Below, in pieces: positions 43,938-57,243 of a stretch of 64,000 nt of DNA; the stretch's first letter is position 1, and the number at the start of each line of letters is the position of its first letter. The position numbers were made by a program, and so were the translations under genes. The notes beneath the pieces were generated by a model that searched no databases, was not told the origin of the DNA, and worked only from the letters and a program-made list of their open reading frames with translations. Source of the DNA: Enterobacteriaceae bacterium 4M9. Lineage in GTDB: Bacteria; Pseudomonadota; Gammaproteobacteria; Enterobacterales; Enterobacteriaceae. The stretch covers positions 3,906,001 to 3,970,000 of the forward strand of contig JAADJJ010000001.1 in assembly GCA_010092695.1 (NCBI GenBank). The letters run 5' to 3'.

Positions 43938-44753
43938 TGCCTGCTTTATCCAGCGACTGGAGCTTTTACCCGGCGTAAATTCAACCAGCAGCGGATTGTG
44001 ATCCGAAGCGCGAGTTACCAGCACAGACGCTTCATGTACGTTCATTCCACGGTAAAACACAAAGTCCAGCGGTCGGCCAAACGCCCGGCGACGCTGATCG
44101 TCAGTAAACCGGACTTCACGCAGCGACATTTCACGCGCAAAACGATAAAGCGCCGCCATGCGCGGACGACTCCAGGCATTAAAATCACCGCCCATAATGA
44201 CAGGCCCAGCGTGATGGGAAATCTGGTCGCCAATAGGACCCAGCTGCTTGCTGTAAACATCCACGCCCAGGCTGAAATTCACCGCATGGATATTGATAAC
44301 CATCAGTAGCTGACCATCCGGCAGAGGGTAAACCGTTACCAGCGCAGATTTTGACAGCCGTAGAATCGGCTCACGCTCACGCAGCGGACAGCAATACACC
44401 GGGTGTGCCGCTGAGAGCGTCATTACACCGGAAGGATGTTGAGGCAGTACAAAAGCGGGAACCTGGTCAGCAGCCAGGTAGTTGGAGGTCGCAAAACTCA
44501 CTAATTCAGGTGTCGTCTGCGCTTCCTGGAGCAACACCAGATGAGCGTCTTTGCCAAAATTCTTGAGCACGGAAAGCCAGTCGGCACGCTGCTGCTTGAA
44601 AATATTCCAGACCAGCACTCGCAGGGTATTTTCCCCATAAAGCGGCTCACCGGGAGGCAGTGCCTTGCCTATGCTCGCAAAAGAGCCCGGGGGTAAAATC
44701 CTCTCCGCCGGCTGACCTGCGACATAGCGCATGGCATAGGTTTTTTTTCGCAC
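43920..44753 (-). CDS. yafD: Endonuclease/exonuclease/phosphatase family protein YafD
   Basis: A 277-residue EEP-fold protein (E. coli 266) with LVWNIFKQQR, LLQEAQTTPE, VNFSLGVDVY, GGDFNAWSRPRM and the terminal ASDHNPLLVEF metal-site motifs. Its biological substrate is not established; the E. coli gene is linked to envelope-stress resistance. After LLVEFTPGK the protein continues about 13 residues into the mltD terminator. The E. coli gene yafE, which separates yafD from mltD, is absent. Confidence 0.94.
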   Translation of the reverse strand: MRKKTYAMRYVAGQPAERILPPGSFASIGKALPPGEPLYGENTLRVLVWNIFKQQRADWLSVLKNFGKDAHLVLLQEAQTTPELVSFATSNYLAADQVPAFVLPQHPSGVMTLSAAHPVYCCPLREREPILRLSKSALVTVYPLPDGQLLMVINIHAVNFSLGVDVYSKQLGPIGDQISHHAGPVIMGGDFNAWSRPRMAALYRFAREMSLREVRFTDDQRRRAFGRPLDFVFYRGMNVHEASVLVTRASDHNPLLVEFTPGKSSSRWIKQALKKAP

Positions 44754-44951
44754 GTTTCGCTAATGACCTCTCTAGCGTTATCACTCATACAACGGAGTGG
44801 TCCCTTTGTTATAGGGGTTTTGTCCGCAGTTTTCAATGGTCCCACCTGAACGATGCCTGCGCAATCTTAAAGGCAGATGACAGCCATCAAAGCCCATGCT
44901 TTAATTACGCTTCAGCACCAATTCCGCAGCAATATTGCACAATGAGCAAAA

Positions 44952-45854
44952 ATGAAAACAACGTCTGAAGAAATGGCGATTTTTGTCGCCGTAGTGGAAA
45001 GTGGCAGTTTCAGCCGTGCAGCGGAACAGCTTGGTCAGGCGAATTCAGCCATTAGCCGCACAGTAAAAAGGCTGGAAAATAAGCTCGAGGTCAGTCTGCT
45101 AAATCGAACCACTCGCCATCTGAGTCTGACAGAAGAGGGGAACCGTTTTTTTCGCCGTGCCCAACAGATTTTACAGGACATGGCGATGGCAGAAAACGAA
45201 CTTCTTGAAAGTCGTAGAGCCCCCAAAGGGCTGCTGCGCGTGGATGCTGCAACGCCTGTGGTGATACATCTGCTCACACCGCTGATTAAGCCATTTCGCG
45301 AACGCTACCCGGAAGTTGAGATCTCGCTGGTATCGTCGGAAACGTTCATCAACCTGATTGAAAGAAAAGTGGATGTCGCCATTCGTGTGGGTACATTAAG
45401 CGATTCCAGCTTACGCGCCAGACCCTTGTTCAATAGCTACCGTCGTCTTGTCGCCTCACCTGACTACCTGAAAAGAGCGGGAATGCCCCTGAATGCACAA
45501 GCGCTGCGTCAGCATGCCTGCCTTGGTTTCTGTGAGCCCATCGTACTCAACCGCTGGCCGCTGGCGCAGGGTGATGGGCAGCTTATGGAAATTGAGCCCG
45601 AGCTTTCATCTAATAGCGGTGAAACGCTTAAACAACTGTGTTTGCTCGGTAACGGCATCGCTTGCCTGGCCGATTTCATGGTTGATAAGGAAATTGCAGA
45701 TGGGAAACTTGTAGAGATATTGAAAGACTGCGTATTACCTCTTGAGGTGCCAATCAGCGCCGTCTACTACAGCGACAGAGCCGTCAGCACTCGTATCAGG
45801 ACATTTATCGACTTTCTGAGCGAGCATGTACCACAGCCCTTACGCGGGCTGTGA
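44952..45854 (+). CDS. yafC: LysR-type regulator YafC
   Basis: A 300-residue LysR protein with the helix-turn-helix AAEQLGQANSAISRTVKRLEN in the first 60 residues and an effector domain ending IRTFIDFLSEHVPQPL. It matches E. coli YafC (304 residues) through most of its length and has the same neighbours, yafD divergent and dkgB convergent. Target genes are not established. Confidence 0.94.
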   Translation: MKTTSEEMAIFVAVVESGSFSRAAEQLGQANSAISRTVKRLENKLEVSLLNRTTRHLSLTEEGNRFFRRAQQILQDMAMAENELLESRRAPKGLLRVDAATPVVIHLLTPLIKPFRERYPEVEISLVSSETFINLIERKVDVAIRVGTLSDSSLRARPLFNSYRRLVASPDYLKRAGMPLNAQALRQHACLGFCEPIVLNRWPLAQGDGQLMEIEPELSSNSGETLKQLCLLGNGIACLADFMVDKEIADGKLVEILKDCVLPLEVPISAVYYSDRAVSTRIRTFIDFLSEHVPQPLRGL

Positions 45855-45865
45855 TACACAAAGTA

Positions 45866-46672
45866 TTACTCATCCCACTGCGGCGCCAGGCCATCCGGAC
45901 TGACGAGGCGGTCATTGCGCTCCAGTTCAGCAATGGCTGCCATATCCACCTCATCAAGTTTCAGCTCACCTGACTGCAGATTGCTTTGCAGGTTTTCACG
46001 CTTCGTTGAAGACGGGATCACGGAATAATCCAGCGCCATTGCCCATGCCAGAATAACCTGTGCAGGTGTTGCGTTATGCTTCTCAGCAATACGACCGATG
46101 ACCTCGTCTGCCAGTGCTTTACCGTAGGCCAGCGTCATGTAAGACGTGACGTGAATGCCGTGCGCTTTGGCCCAGTCAACCACGCGACGATTTTGAAAAT
46201 GCGGTGACAGTTCAATCTGGTTAGTGGCAATATTTCTGGCGCCCACAGCATCTATAGCCTGCTGCATGAGTTCAATAGTGAAGTTGGACACGCCAATTTC
46301 ACGGGTTAACCCTAATGCCTTTGCTTCCATTAACGCATTCATTGTTTCGGCAACGCTGACCGCCTTGCCCGGTGACGGCCAGTGGACCAACGTCAAATCG
46401 ACGTAGTCAGTCCGTAGCTTCTTCAGGCTCTCTTTAAGACTGGGAATAAGCTTGTCTGCGCTCAGATTGTCAGTCCAGATTTTGGTGGTGATATAAAGCT
46501 CATTACGCGCTACACCACTTTCTGCAATAACCTGACCAACAGCAGCTTCGTTATCATAAATCTGCGCAGTATCAATTACGCGATAACCCAACTCCAGCGC
46601 CGTTTTGACAGATGCAATGACAGCTTCATCTTTCAGACGATATGTACCAAGACCAAATGCAGGAACGCCCAT
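45866..46672 (-). CDS. dkgB: 2,5-didehydrogluconate reductase B / methylglyoxal reductase (aldo-keto reductase)
   Basis: A 268-residue NADPH-dependent aldo-keto reductase (E. coli DkgB 267). The catalytic tetrad is Asp34, Tyr39, Lys64 and the histidine in LVHWPSP; cofactor-binding IPSSTKRENLQSN is present. It reduces methylglyoxal and 2,5-diketo-D-gluconate. It is convergent with yafC and precedes the rRNA operon terminator on the same strand. Confidence 0.97.
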   Translation of the reverse strand: MGVPAFGLGTYRLKDEAVIASVKTALELGYRVIDTAQIYDNEAAVGQVIAESGVARNELYITTKIWTDNLSADKLIPSLKESLKKLRTDYVDLTLVHWPSPGKAVSVAETMNALMEAKALGLTREIGVSNFTIELMQQAIDAVGARNIATNQIELSPHFQNRRVVDWAKAHGIHVTSYMTLAYGKALADEVIGRIAEKHNATPAQVILAWAMALDYSVIPSSTKRENLQSNLQSGELKLDEVDMAAIAELERNDRLVSPDGLAPQWDE

Positions 46673-46800
46673 AACTTACCTCGTTGATATTGTGTTGTTG
46701 AGGCCATTATTACGAGGCGGGAGCGAATAGAAAACAGGCACAAGCGCAAAGGATTTTTGCTGGAATAGCAATAGTGGGGATTTCAGGTATGTCAGAAAAA

Positions 46801-46830
46801 GAAAAAGCCCTGAGCAAATGCTCAGGGCTT
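46801..46830 (-). terminator. rRNA operon terminator
   Basis: On the minus strand AAGCCCTGAGC / GCTCAGGGCTT around ATTT, followed by TTTTTC. It lies 10 bases past the tRNA-Asp end. Confidence 0.92.
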
Positions 46831-46840
46831 ATCAAATAAG

Positions 46841-46917
46841 TGGCGGAACGGACGGGACTCGAACCCGCGACCCCCTGCGTGACAGGCAGGTATTCTAACC
46901 AACTGAACTACCGCTCC
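46841..46917 (-). tRNA. aspU: tRNA-Asp (anticodon GTC), distal gene of the rRNA operon
   Basis: A 77-base tRNA identical to that at 39.5 kb, 53 bases after the 5S gene. A tRNA-Asp at the end of the operon is the rrnH arrangement of E. coli at this locus. Confidence 0.98.
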
Positions 46918-46970
46918 ACCGAATTTTTCTACAACTACCGGTTTGTTGCCCCGGCTTACTGCTTAATTTG

Positions 46971-47090
46971 ATGCCTGGCAGTTCCCTACTCTCGCATGGG
47001 GAGACCCCACACTACCATCGGCGCTACGGCGTTTCACTTCTGAGTTCGGCATGGGGTCAGGTGGGACCACCGCGCTGTCGCCGCCAGGCA
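46971..47090 (-). rRNA. rrfH: 5S ribosomal RNA
   Basis: A 120-base 5S gene with complementary ends TGCCTGGC / GCCAGGCA and the conserved CCCATGCCGAACTCAGAAG segment. Ends were placed by comparison with E. coli. Confidence 0.98.
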
Positions 47091-47196
47091 AATTCTGTTT
47101 CACTTACCGTTGCTCTCTTCCGCAACCATAAGCGCTAATCCATGAACAAAGCTGAAAATCGTCTTTCTCTCAAACCCAAAACACCTTCGGCGTTGT

Positions 47197-50102
<2,906 letters not shown>

Positions 50103-50207
50103 TCACAACCCGAAGATGTTTCAAAACATCATCGTGTGTGAGCTTGAGAGACCCATATAAACGGTTAAACCGTCTATGGATTTTCAATTTTCAGCTTGTT
50201 CCGGATT

Positions 50208-50219
50208 GTTAAAGAGCAG
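50208..50219 (-). promoter_or_regulatory. boxA antitermination element in the 16S-23S spacer
   Basis: TGCTCTTTAACA on the minus strand, between tRNA-Ala and 23S, matches the NusB/NusE-binding boxA of rRNA operons. Confidence 0.8.
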
Positions 50220-50261
50220 AACTTCACAATGCACTGTTAAAGTACATTCTGAAGTATTTTA

Positions 50262-50337
50262 TGGTGGAGCTATGCGGGATCGAACCGCAGACCTCCTGCG
50301 TGCAAAGCAGGCGCTCTCCCAGCTGAGCTATAGCCCC
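50262..50337 (-). tRNA. alaV: tRNA-Ala (anticodon TGC)
   Basis: A 76-base cloverleaf starting GGGGCTATAGCTCAGCTGG, anticodon loop CTTTGCACG, with encoded CCA. It is the second spacer tRNA of the rRNA operon. Confidence 0.98.
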
Positions 50338-50385
50338 ATAAAGTAGTTAAAACCTTACGTACCTACATCCCTTGGGAGAATGTAT

Positions 50386-50465
50386 GTTTTTGTTCAGACA
50401 AGGCGTGGTGTTGCGAAGCATACTGAAGTATGCGAGCAGCGCCACAACGCAGTATGAGCAAAAAC
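50386..50465 (-). repeat. Long hairpin between the spacer tRNA genes
   Basis: An 80-base imperfect inverted repeat between tRNA-Ile and tRNA-Ala. The outer stem pairs GTTTTTGTTCA with TGAGCAAAAAC (one G-U), and the tip is the palindrome GCATACTGAAGTATGC. It directly abuts the CCA end of tRNA-Ile, so it may serve as a processing stem. Confidence 0.7.
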
Positions 50466-50542
<77 letters not shown>

Positions 50543-50615
50543 GTAGAGGTTTTCACTGCTGCTTCATTTCTATCAGACAATCTGTGTGGACACTGCGAAG
50601 ACTGTATCTTTAAGG

Positions 50616-52157
<1,542 letters not shown>

Positions 52158-52347
52158 AAGTTTGATGCTCAAAGAATTAAACTGTTAGTTCGTAATGAAT
52201 TAACTGTTGTTCACTCTTGAGACTTGATATTCATTTAGCGTCTTTCGACGTTGAGATATCAGTGCCTCGAGTGCCCACACAGATTGTCTGATAAATTGTT
52301 AAAGAGCAGTGCGACATGGCGCTGAGCCTGCTGTCGCGAGGTGGCGT

Positions 52348-52375
52348 ATATTACCGCCTTCCTCTTCAGAGTCAA
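52348..52375 (-). promoter_or_regulatory. rRNA operon promoter P2
   Basis: TTGACT, a 16-base spacer, then TAATAT, about 40 bases before boxA. Confidence 0.82.
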
Positions 52376-52445
52376 CCCGTTTTTTCAGGGTTTTTCTCCG
52401 TCAACCCGGTGTTCTGTTTGTCAGTTGCCGTGTCGATGGAGGCGC

Positions 52446-52473
52446 ATTATAGGGAGCGTTGAGCGGATAGCAA
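52446..52473 (-). promoter_or_regulatory. rRNA operon promoter P1
   Basis: TTGCTA, a 16-base spacer, then TATAAT followed by GCGCC, the GC-rich discriminator typical of stringently controlled rRNA promoters. An A/T-rich UP-like tract lies just upstream. Confidence 0.85.
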
Positions 52474-52528
52474 GTGCAAAAAACAAAAAACTTTCCAACC
52501 GCTCACTTTTCACCCATGACGGCTACAT

Positions 52529-53089
52529 TTAGCGCTTTTTAATGGCATCAGGCAGTTTCGCCAGGCTCTCAATGACCATATCTGCAGCGGCTTCACCTTC
52601 TGACGTCACCGGTTTGCCTGTACGCACCAGCACTTTCGTCCCGACGCCTGCTGCGGCCGCTGCCTGCATATCTTCGAGCTTGTCGCCCACCATATAAGAA
52701 GCAGCCATATCAATATTGAGAAAATCGCGTGCCGACATCAGCATGCCTGGCTGAGGTTTGCGGCAGTCACACTGCTGGCGATAGTCATCCAGTTTGGCTT
52801 CTGGATGATGCGGGCAATAATAGATACCGTCGAGATCCACACCGCGGTCGGCAAGTGACCAGTCCATCCACTCGGTCAGTTGCTCAAACTGCGCTTCGCT
52901 GAAAATGCCGCGTGCAATGCCAGACTGGTTGGTTACCAGCACCAATGCATAGCCCATCGCTTTAAGCTCGCGCAGCGCGTCAATCACGCCATCAATAAAT
53001 TCAAACTGGTCAATCTCGTGAACATAGCCATGATCGACATTAATCGTGCCGTCACGATCGAGAAAAATGGCGGGGACGTTATTAGCCAC
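52529..53089 (-). CDS. gmhB: D-glycero-beta-D-manno-heptose 1,7-bisphosphate 7-phosphatase
   Basis: A 186-residue HAD-family phosphatase (E. coli 191) in the LPS inner-core heptose pathway. The nucleophile motif is FLDRDGTIN, followed by VTNQSGIARG and MVGDKLEDMQAA. The zinc loop CPHHPEAK...CDCRKP is present. It is immediately upstream of the rRNA operon and divergent from metN. Confidence 0.97.
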   Translation of the reverse strand: MANNVPAIFLDRDGTINVDHGYVHEIDQFEFIDGVIDALRELKAMGYALVLVTNQSGIARGIFSEAQFEQLTEWMDWSLADRGVDLDGIYYCPHHPEAKLDDYRQQCDCRKPQPGMLMSARDFLNIDMAASYMVGDKLEDMQAAAAAGVGTKVLVRTGKPVTSEGEAAADMVIESLAKLPDAIKKR

Positions 53090-53173
53090 CGGGAGCTCCT
53101 GTAATCACATAGTGTTTCTGGCGCACATCATATCCCTGATACCGATGTGTGGCTATCACGCGCTGATTGATTT

Positions 53174-53189
53174 AGACGTCTGGATGCCT
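53174..53189 (+). promoter_or_regulatory. MetJ operator (met boxes) upstream of metN
   Basis: AGACGTCT followed directly by GGATGCCT: one perfect and one degenerate eight-base met box, about 85 bases before metN. MetJ with S-adenosylmethionine would repress the operon. Confidence 0.75.
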
Positions 53190-53273
53190 TAACATCCATT
53201 CTCATTACGGCCATGCCCGTATACGGCAGCATAAAATGCCACGGCTAACTCTCTATATGATAAAAATAATCTG

Positions 53274-54305
53274 ATGATTAAACTTTCCAATATCACCAAG
53301 GTGTTCCAGCAGGGAAACCGTTCGATTCAGGCGCTTAACAACGTCAGCCTGCACGTACCTGCCGGACAGATTTATGGCGTCATTGGCGCCTCAGGTGCGG
53401 GGAAAAGTACGCTTATTCGCTGCGTTAACCTTCTTGAGCGTCCAACCCAGGGCACCGTTCTGGTCGATGGTCAGGACCTGACCGCCCTTAGTGAAACACA
53501 GCTTTCAAAAGCCCGTCGCCAGATTGGCATGATTTTCCAGCATTTTAATCTGCTCGCTTCACGTACCGTTTACGGCAACGTCGCACTTCCGCTGGAGCTT
53601 GACAGCACGCCACGCGCTGAAATCAAACGTCGCGTCACTGAGTTGCTGGAACTGGTCGGCCTTGCCGATAAGCATGATGCTTACCCGTCCAACCTTTCCG
53701 GTGGGCAAAAGCAGCGCGTTGCTATCGCCCGTGCCCTTGCCAGCAACCCGAAAGTTCTGCTGTGTGATGAGGCCACCAGCGCGCTGGACCCGGCAACAAC
53801 GCGCTCTATTCTGGAACTGCTAAAGGACATCAACCGTCGTCTGGGACTGACCATTCTGCTTATTACCCACGAAATGGATGTTGTTAAGCGCATCTGTGAC
53901 TGTGTGGCCGTCATCAGTAATGGTGAACTGATTGAGCAGGATACCGTCAGCGAAGTGTTTTCCCATCCGAAAACGCCGCTGGCCCAGCAGTTCATTCAGT
54001 CCACGCTGCATCTTGATATCCCGGAAGATTACGCCCAGCGTCTGAGCACCGAGCCCAAAACTGACGCCGTGCCGCTGATGCGCCTTGAGTTCACCGGCCA
54101 GTCGGTGGATGCCCCGTTACTGTCCGAGACCGCGCGCCGCTTTAATGTGAATAACAACATTATTAGCGCGCAGATGGATTACGCCGGGGGCGTCAAGTTC
54201 GGCATTATGTTAGCCGAGATGCACGGCGAGCAGGATGATACACAAGCTGCCATCGCATACCTGCAGCAGCATCACGTAAAAGTAGAGGTGCTGGGTTATG
54301 TCTGA
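53274..54305 (+). CDS. metN: Methionine ABC transporter ATP-binding protein
   Basis: A 343-residue ATPase of the D- and L-methionine importer. Walker A GASGAGKST, Q-loop, signature LSGGQKQRVAIARAL, Walker B VLLCDEATSALD and H-loop LLITHEMD are in order. The C-terminal 100 residues form the NIL/ACT-like domain that binds methionine and inhibits transport. It overlaps metI by eight bases. Confidence 0.98.
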   Translation: MIKLSNITKVFQQGNRSIQALNNVSLHVPAGQIYGVIGASGAGKSTLIRCVNLLERPTQGTVLVDGQDLTALSETQLSKARRQIGMIFQHFNLLASRTVYGNVALPLELDSTPRAEIKRRVTELLELVGLADKHDAYPSNLSGGQKQRVAIARALASNPKVLLCDEATSALDPATTRSILELLKDINRRLGLTILLITHEMDVVKRICDCVAVISNGELIEQDTVSEVFSHPKTPLAQQFIQSTLHLDIPEDYAQRLSTEPKTDAVPLMRLEFTGQSVDAPLLSETARRFNVNNNIISAQMDYAGGVKFGIMLAEMHGEQDDTQAAIAYLQQHHVKVEVLGYV

Positions 54306-54951
54306 GGCAATGATGTGGTTACTGGTGCGCGGCATCTGGGAAACGCTGGCGATGACATTTGTCTCTGGCTTTTTTGGTTTTGTCCTTGGTCTGCCGCTGG
54401 GCGTACTGCTTTATATTACGCGCCCGGGCCAGATCCTTCAGAACGCGGCGTTTTACCGTCTGATTTCTGCACTGGTCAATATTTTCCGTTCCATTCCGTT
54501 TATTATTTTGCTGGTGTGGATGATTCCTTTCACCCGCGCTATCGTTGGTACCTCTATCGGTCTGCAGGCGGCCATTGTTCCGCTGACAGTAGGCGCGGCA
54601 CCCTTTATTGCCCGCATGGTAGAAAACGCACTACTGGAAATCCCGTCAGGCCTGATTGAGGCTTCACGTGCGATGGGTGCAACACCGATGCAAATTATTC
54701 GCAAGGTTCTGCTGCCTGAGGCACTGCCGGGCCTGGTGAATGCCGCAACCATCACTCTTATTACGCTTGTGGGCTATTCTGCTATGGGCGGCGCTGTAGG
54801 AGCTGGTGGTCTGGGGCAGATTGGCTATCAGTACGGTTACATTGGCTATAACGCCACGGTAATGAATACTGTACTTGTGCTGCTGGTTGTACTGGTTTAT
54901 TTGATTCAGTTCTGCGGTGACAGCATCGTTAGGGCCGTTACGCGTAAATAA
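54298..54951 (+). CDS. metI: Methionine ABC transporter permease
   Basis: A 217-residue inner-membrane permease with five hydrophobic segments and the EAA motif (EASRAMGATPMQIIRKVLLPEALPG) that contacts MetN. Translation is coupled to metN through ATGTCTGA. It dimerises in the importer. Confidence 0.98.
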   Translation: MSEAMMWLLVRGIWETLAMTFVSGFFGFVLGLPLGVLLYITRPGQILQNAAFYRLISALVNIFRSIPFIILLVWMIPFTRAIVGTSIGLQAAIVPLTVGAAPFIARMVENALLEIPSGLIEASRAMGATPMQIIRKVLLPEALPGLVNAATITLITLVGYSAMGGAVGAGGLGQIGYQYGYIGYNATVMNTVLVLLVVLVYLIQFCGDSIVRAVTRK

Positions 54952-55038
54952 CACAACTTCACCCACCTTTCAGGTTGCAGCAATGCAGCCTGAATCCGTG
55001 CGGGTTTTCATATTCGACTCATACAAGAAGGAAAGGAT

Positions 55039-55854
55039 ATGGCTATAAAGTTTAAAACCGTTGCAGCAATTGGCGCACTTCTGGGTTCTCTGGCGCTGGT
55101 CGGCTGTGGCCAGGAAGAAAAAGACCCGAACCACATTAAAGTCGGCGTCATTGTTGGTGCAGAACAGCAGGTGGCCGAAGTGGCCCAGAAAGTAGCAAAA
55201 GACAAATACGGCCTTAACGTTGAACTGGTGACCTTCAACGACTACGTGCTGCCTAACGAAGCGCTCAGCAAAGGCGATATCGACGTTAACGCCTTCCAGC
55301 ATAAGCCGTATCTGGATCAGCAGATTAAAGACCGTGGCTATAAACTGGTGGCGGTCGGTAATACCTTCGTCTACCCGATTGCGGGTTACTCTAAAAAAAT
55401 CAAATCGCTTGATGAACTGCAGCCTGGTTCCCAGGTCGCCATTCCTAACGATCCGACCAACCTTGGCCGTTCACTGCTGCTGCTGCAGCAGGTGGGTTTG
55501 ATTAAACTCAAAGACGGCATTGGCCTGCTGCCGACCGTACTGGACGTCACCGAAAACCCGAAAAACCTGAAGCTGGTTGAGCTGGAAGCCCCGCAGCTGC
55601 CGCGCTCGCTTGACGACGCACAGATTGCACTGGCGGTTATCAACACCACTTACGCCAGCCAGATCAATCTGACGCCAGCTAAAGACGGCATCTTTGTTGA
55701 AGACAAAGACTCCCCGTACGTAAACCTGATCGTTGCTCGTGAAGATAACAAAGACGCAGAAAACGTGAAGAAATTCGTCCAGGCTTATCAGTCTGACGAA
55801 GTGTCCGACGCTGCCAACAAAATCTTCAACGGTGGCGCGGTTAAAGGCTGGTAA
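55039..55854 (+). CDS. metQ: Methionine-binding lipoprotein
   Basis: A 271-residue substrate-binding lipoprotein of the NlpA family. Lipobox LALVGC gives lipidated Cys23. Typical segments are KVGVIVGAEQQVAEVA, NAFQHKPYLDQQ and the C-terminal SDEVSDAANKIFNGGAVKGW. It follows metI after 87 bases and ends in a terminator. Confidence 0.98.
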   Translation: MAIKFKTVAAIGALLGSLALVGCGQEEKDPNHIKVGVIVGAEQQVAEVAQKVAKDKYGLNVELVTFNDYVLPNEALSKGDIDVNAFQHKPYLDQQIKDRGYKLVAVGNTFVYPIAGYSKKIKSLDELQPGSQVAIPNDPTNLGRSLLLLQQVGLIKLKDGIGLLPTVLDVTENPKNLKLVELEAPQLPRSLDDAQIALAVINTTYASQINLTPAKDGIFVEDKDSPYVNLIVAREDNKDAENVKKFVQAYQSDEVSDAANKIFNGGAVKGW

Positions 55855-55889
55855 TTCAGGCTTTCACACTTTTTACATAAAAAATTCAG

Positions 55890-55915
55890 GACGGGCTGCT
55901 GCCCGTCTTGTTATT
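55890..55915 (+). terminator. Terminator after metQ
   Basis: GACGGGC / GCCCGTC with a TGCT loop, followed by TTGTTATTT. Confidence 0.78.
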
Positions 55916-55969
55916 TGGGTAATAGATTGATTCAATAAACGCCGTTTGATTATTCATTGAGGAAAAATT

Positions 55970-56374
55970 ATGCGTGCTTTACCGATCTGTCTGTTAGCAC
56001 TGACTCTAAGCGGATGTTCATTGCTAAGCAGATCTCCTGTAGAACCTGTTCAAAGCACGAGTGCACCGGTACAGTCTGAGCCCGTTCGCCCGAAAGCACC
56101 CCGCGCGGCACCGGTAAAAATTTATACCAAAGCTGAAGACTTAATCGGCAAACCGTTTCGCGACCTGGGTGAAGTAACCGGTGATAGCTGCCAGAGCAGC
56201 AGCCAGGACTCACCGCCGAATATTGCGACCGCACGCAAGCGTATGCAGGTTAATGCATCCAAAATGAAAGCGAATGCCGTACTGCAGCACAGCTGTGAAG
56301 TGACATCCGGCACGCCCGGCTGCTATCGCCAGGCCGTATGCATCGGCTCTGCGCTCAAAGTCAGTGCGAAATGA
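55970..56374 (+). CDS. rcsF: Outer membrane lipoprotein RcsF (Rcs stress sensor)
   Basis: A 134-residue lipoprotein, same length as in E. coli. Lipobox LTLSGC gives Cys16; a proline-rich linker follows. Four cysteines in the folded domain (DSCQS, HSCEV, PGCY, AVCIG) form the two non-consecutive disulfides of RcsF. It reports envelope damage to IgaA and the Rcs phosphorelay. It overlaps trmO in an ATGA. Confidence 0.97.
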   Translation: MRALPICLLALTLSGCSLLSRSPVEPVQSTSAPVQSEPVRPKAPRAAPVKIYTKAEDLIGKPFRDLGEVTGDSCQSSSQDSPPNIATARKRMQVNASKMKANAVLQHSCEVTSGTPGCYRQAVCIGSALKVSAK

Positions 56375-57078
56375 CCACGTTTCATTTTGAACAAATCGGC
56401 ATTATCCACTCACCGTATAAAGAGAAGTTTGCCGTACCGCGCCAGCCAGGGCTGGTAAAAAGCAGCAGCGGCGAACTTCATCTGCTCCCGCCCTGGCACC
56501 AGCCAGATGCCGTACGCGGCCTTGAAGGCTTCAGTCATCTTTGGGTTCTGTTTGTGTTTCATCAGACGATGGATAAAGGTGCCAGCCCAACGGTGCGCCC
56601 GCCGCGCCTGGGGGGTAACACGCGCATGGGCGTGTTTGCGACCCGCTCCACCTTCCGCCCAAACCCTGTTGGGATGTCGCTGGTCGAACTCAATGGCATT
56701 GAGTACCACAAGGACCGGGTTGTTTTACAGTTGGGTAGCCTGGATCTGGTCGACGGCACGCCGGTCATCGACGTCAAACCGTACCTGCCTTTTGCCGAAG
56801 CGTTGCCGCAAGCGCGTGCAGGCTACGCACCGCAGGCACCTGAAGCCAGCATCAATGTCGGTTTTACCCCAGAAATTGAGCAACAACTGGTCCAGCTAGC
56901 GTCACGCTATCCGCACATCCGGGATTTTATTGTCGAAGTGCTGTCACAGGACCCGCGCCCGGCCTATCGCAAAGACGCGCCCGACAACCGGGATTACGCG
57001 GTCTGGCTGCTGGATTTCAACGTGCGCTGGCGCGTGACGGAGCTCGGCTTTCAGGTCTTTGCCCTGGAAGCACGTTAA
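56371..57078 (+). CDS. trmO: tRNA (adenine(37)-N6)-methyltransferase TrmO
   Basis: A 235-residue protein of the TsaA/YaeB family, the same length as E. coli TrmO. It methylates the t6A37 of tRNA-Thr to m6t6A using S-adenosylmethionine with an unusual beta-barrel fold. Motifs include IGIIHSPYKEKFAVPRQPG, RPPRLGGNTRMGVFATRS and FRPNPVGMSLVEL. The ATG lies in the rcsF stop (ATGA), so it is coupled. The earlier in-frame ATG is inside rcsF and not used. Confidence 0.97.
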   Translation: MTTFHFEQIGIIHSPYKEKFAVPRQPGLVKSSSGELHLLPPWHQPDAVRGLEGFSHLWVLFVFHQTMDKGASPTVRPPRLGGNTRMGVFATRSTFRPNPVGMSLVELNGIEYHKDRVVLQLGSLDLVDGTPVIDVKPYLPFAEALPQARAGYAPQAPEASINVGFTPEIEQQLVQLASRYPHIRDFIVEVLSQDPRPAYRKDAPDNRDYAVWLLDFNVRWRVTELGFQVFALEAR

Positions 57079-57243
57079 TTTCCTCACACCTGCTTTTGGC
57101 ATGCCTGTCACGCTGGTAGACTACGCTCAGCGAATGCATGCGACCCACGCCCTGTCGCCTGAAAAATGAAGGGTGTAATTCTATTTTTTGCCACAGGCTC
57201 GCCCTGAGCCTGTATCAGACTGTTCATATGGAACCTTAACAAC

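Larger units (their letters stand above)
52158..52528 (-). promoter_or_regulatory. rRNA operon leader and promoter region
   Basis: A 371-base gap with the rRNA leader (boxA TGCTCTTTAACA at 52298-52309) and tandem promoters P2 and P1. The sequence upstream of P1 is T- and A-rich (TTTTTTGTTTTTTG on the minus strand), consistent with an UP element. It also contains the region before the gmhB stop. Confidence 0.85.
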
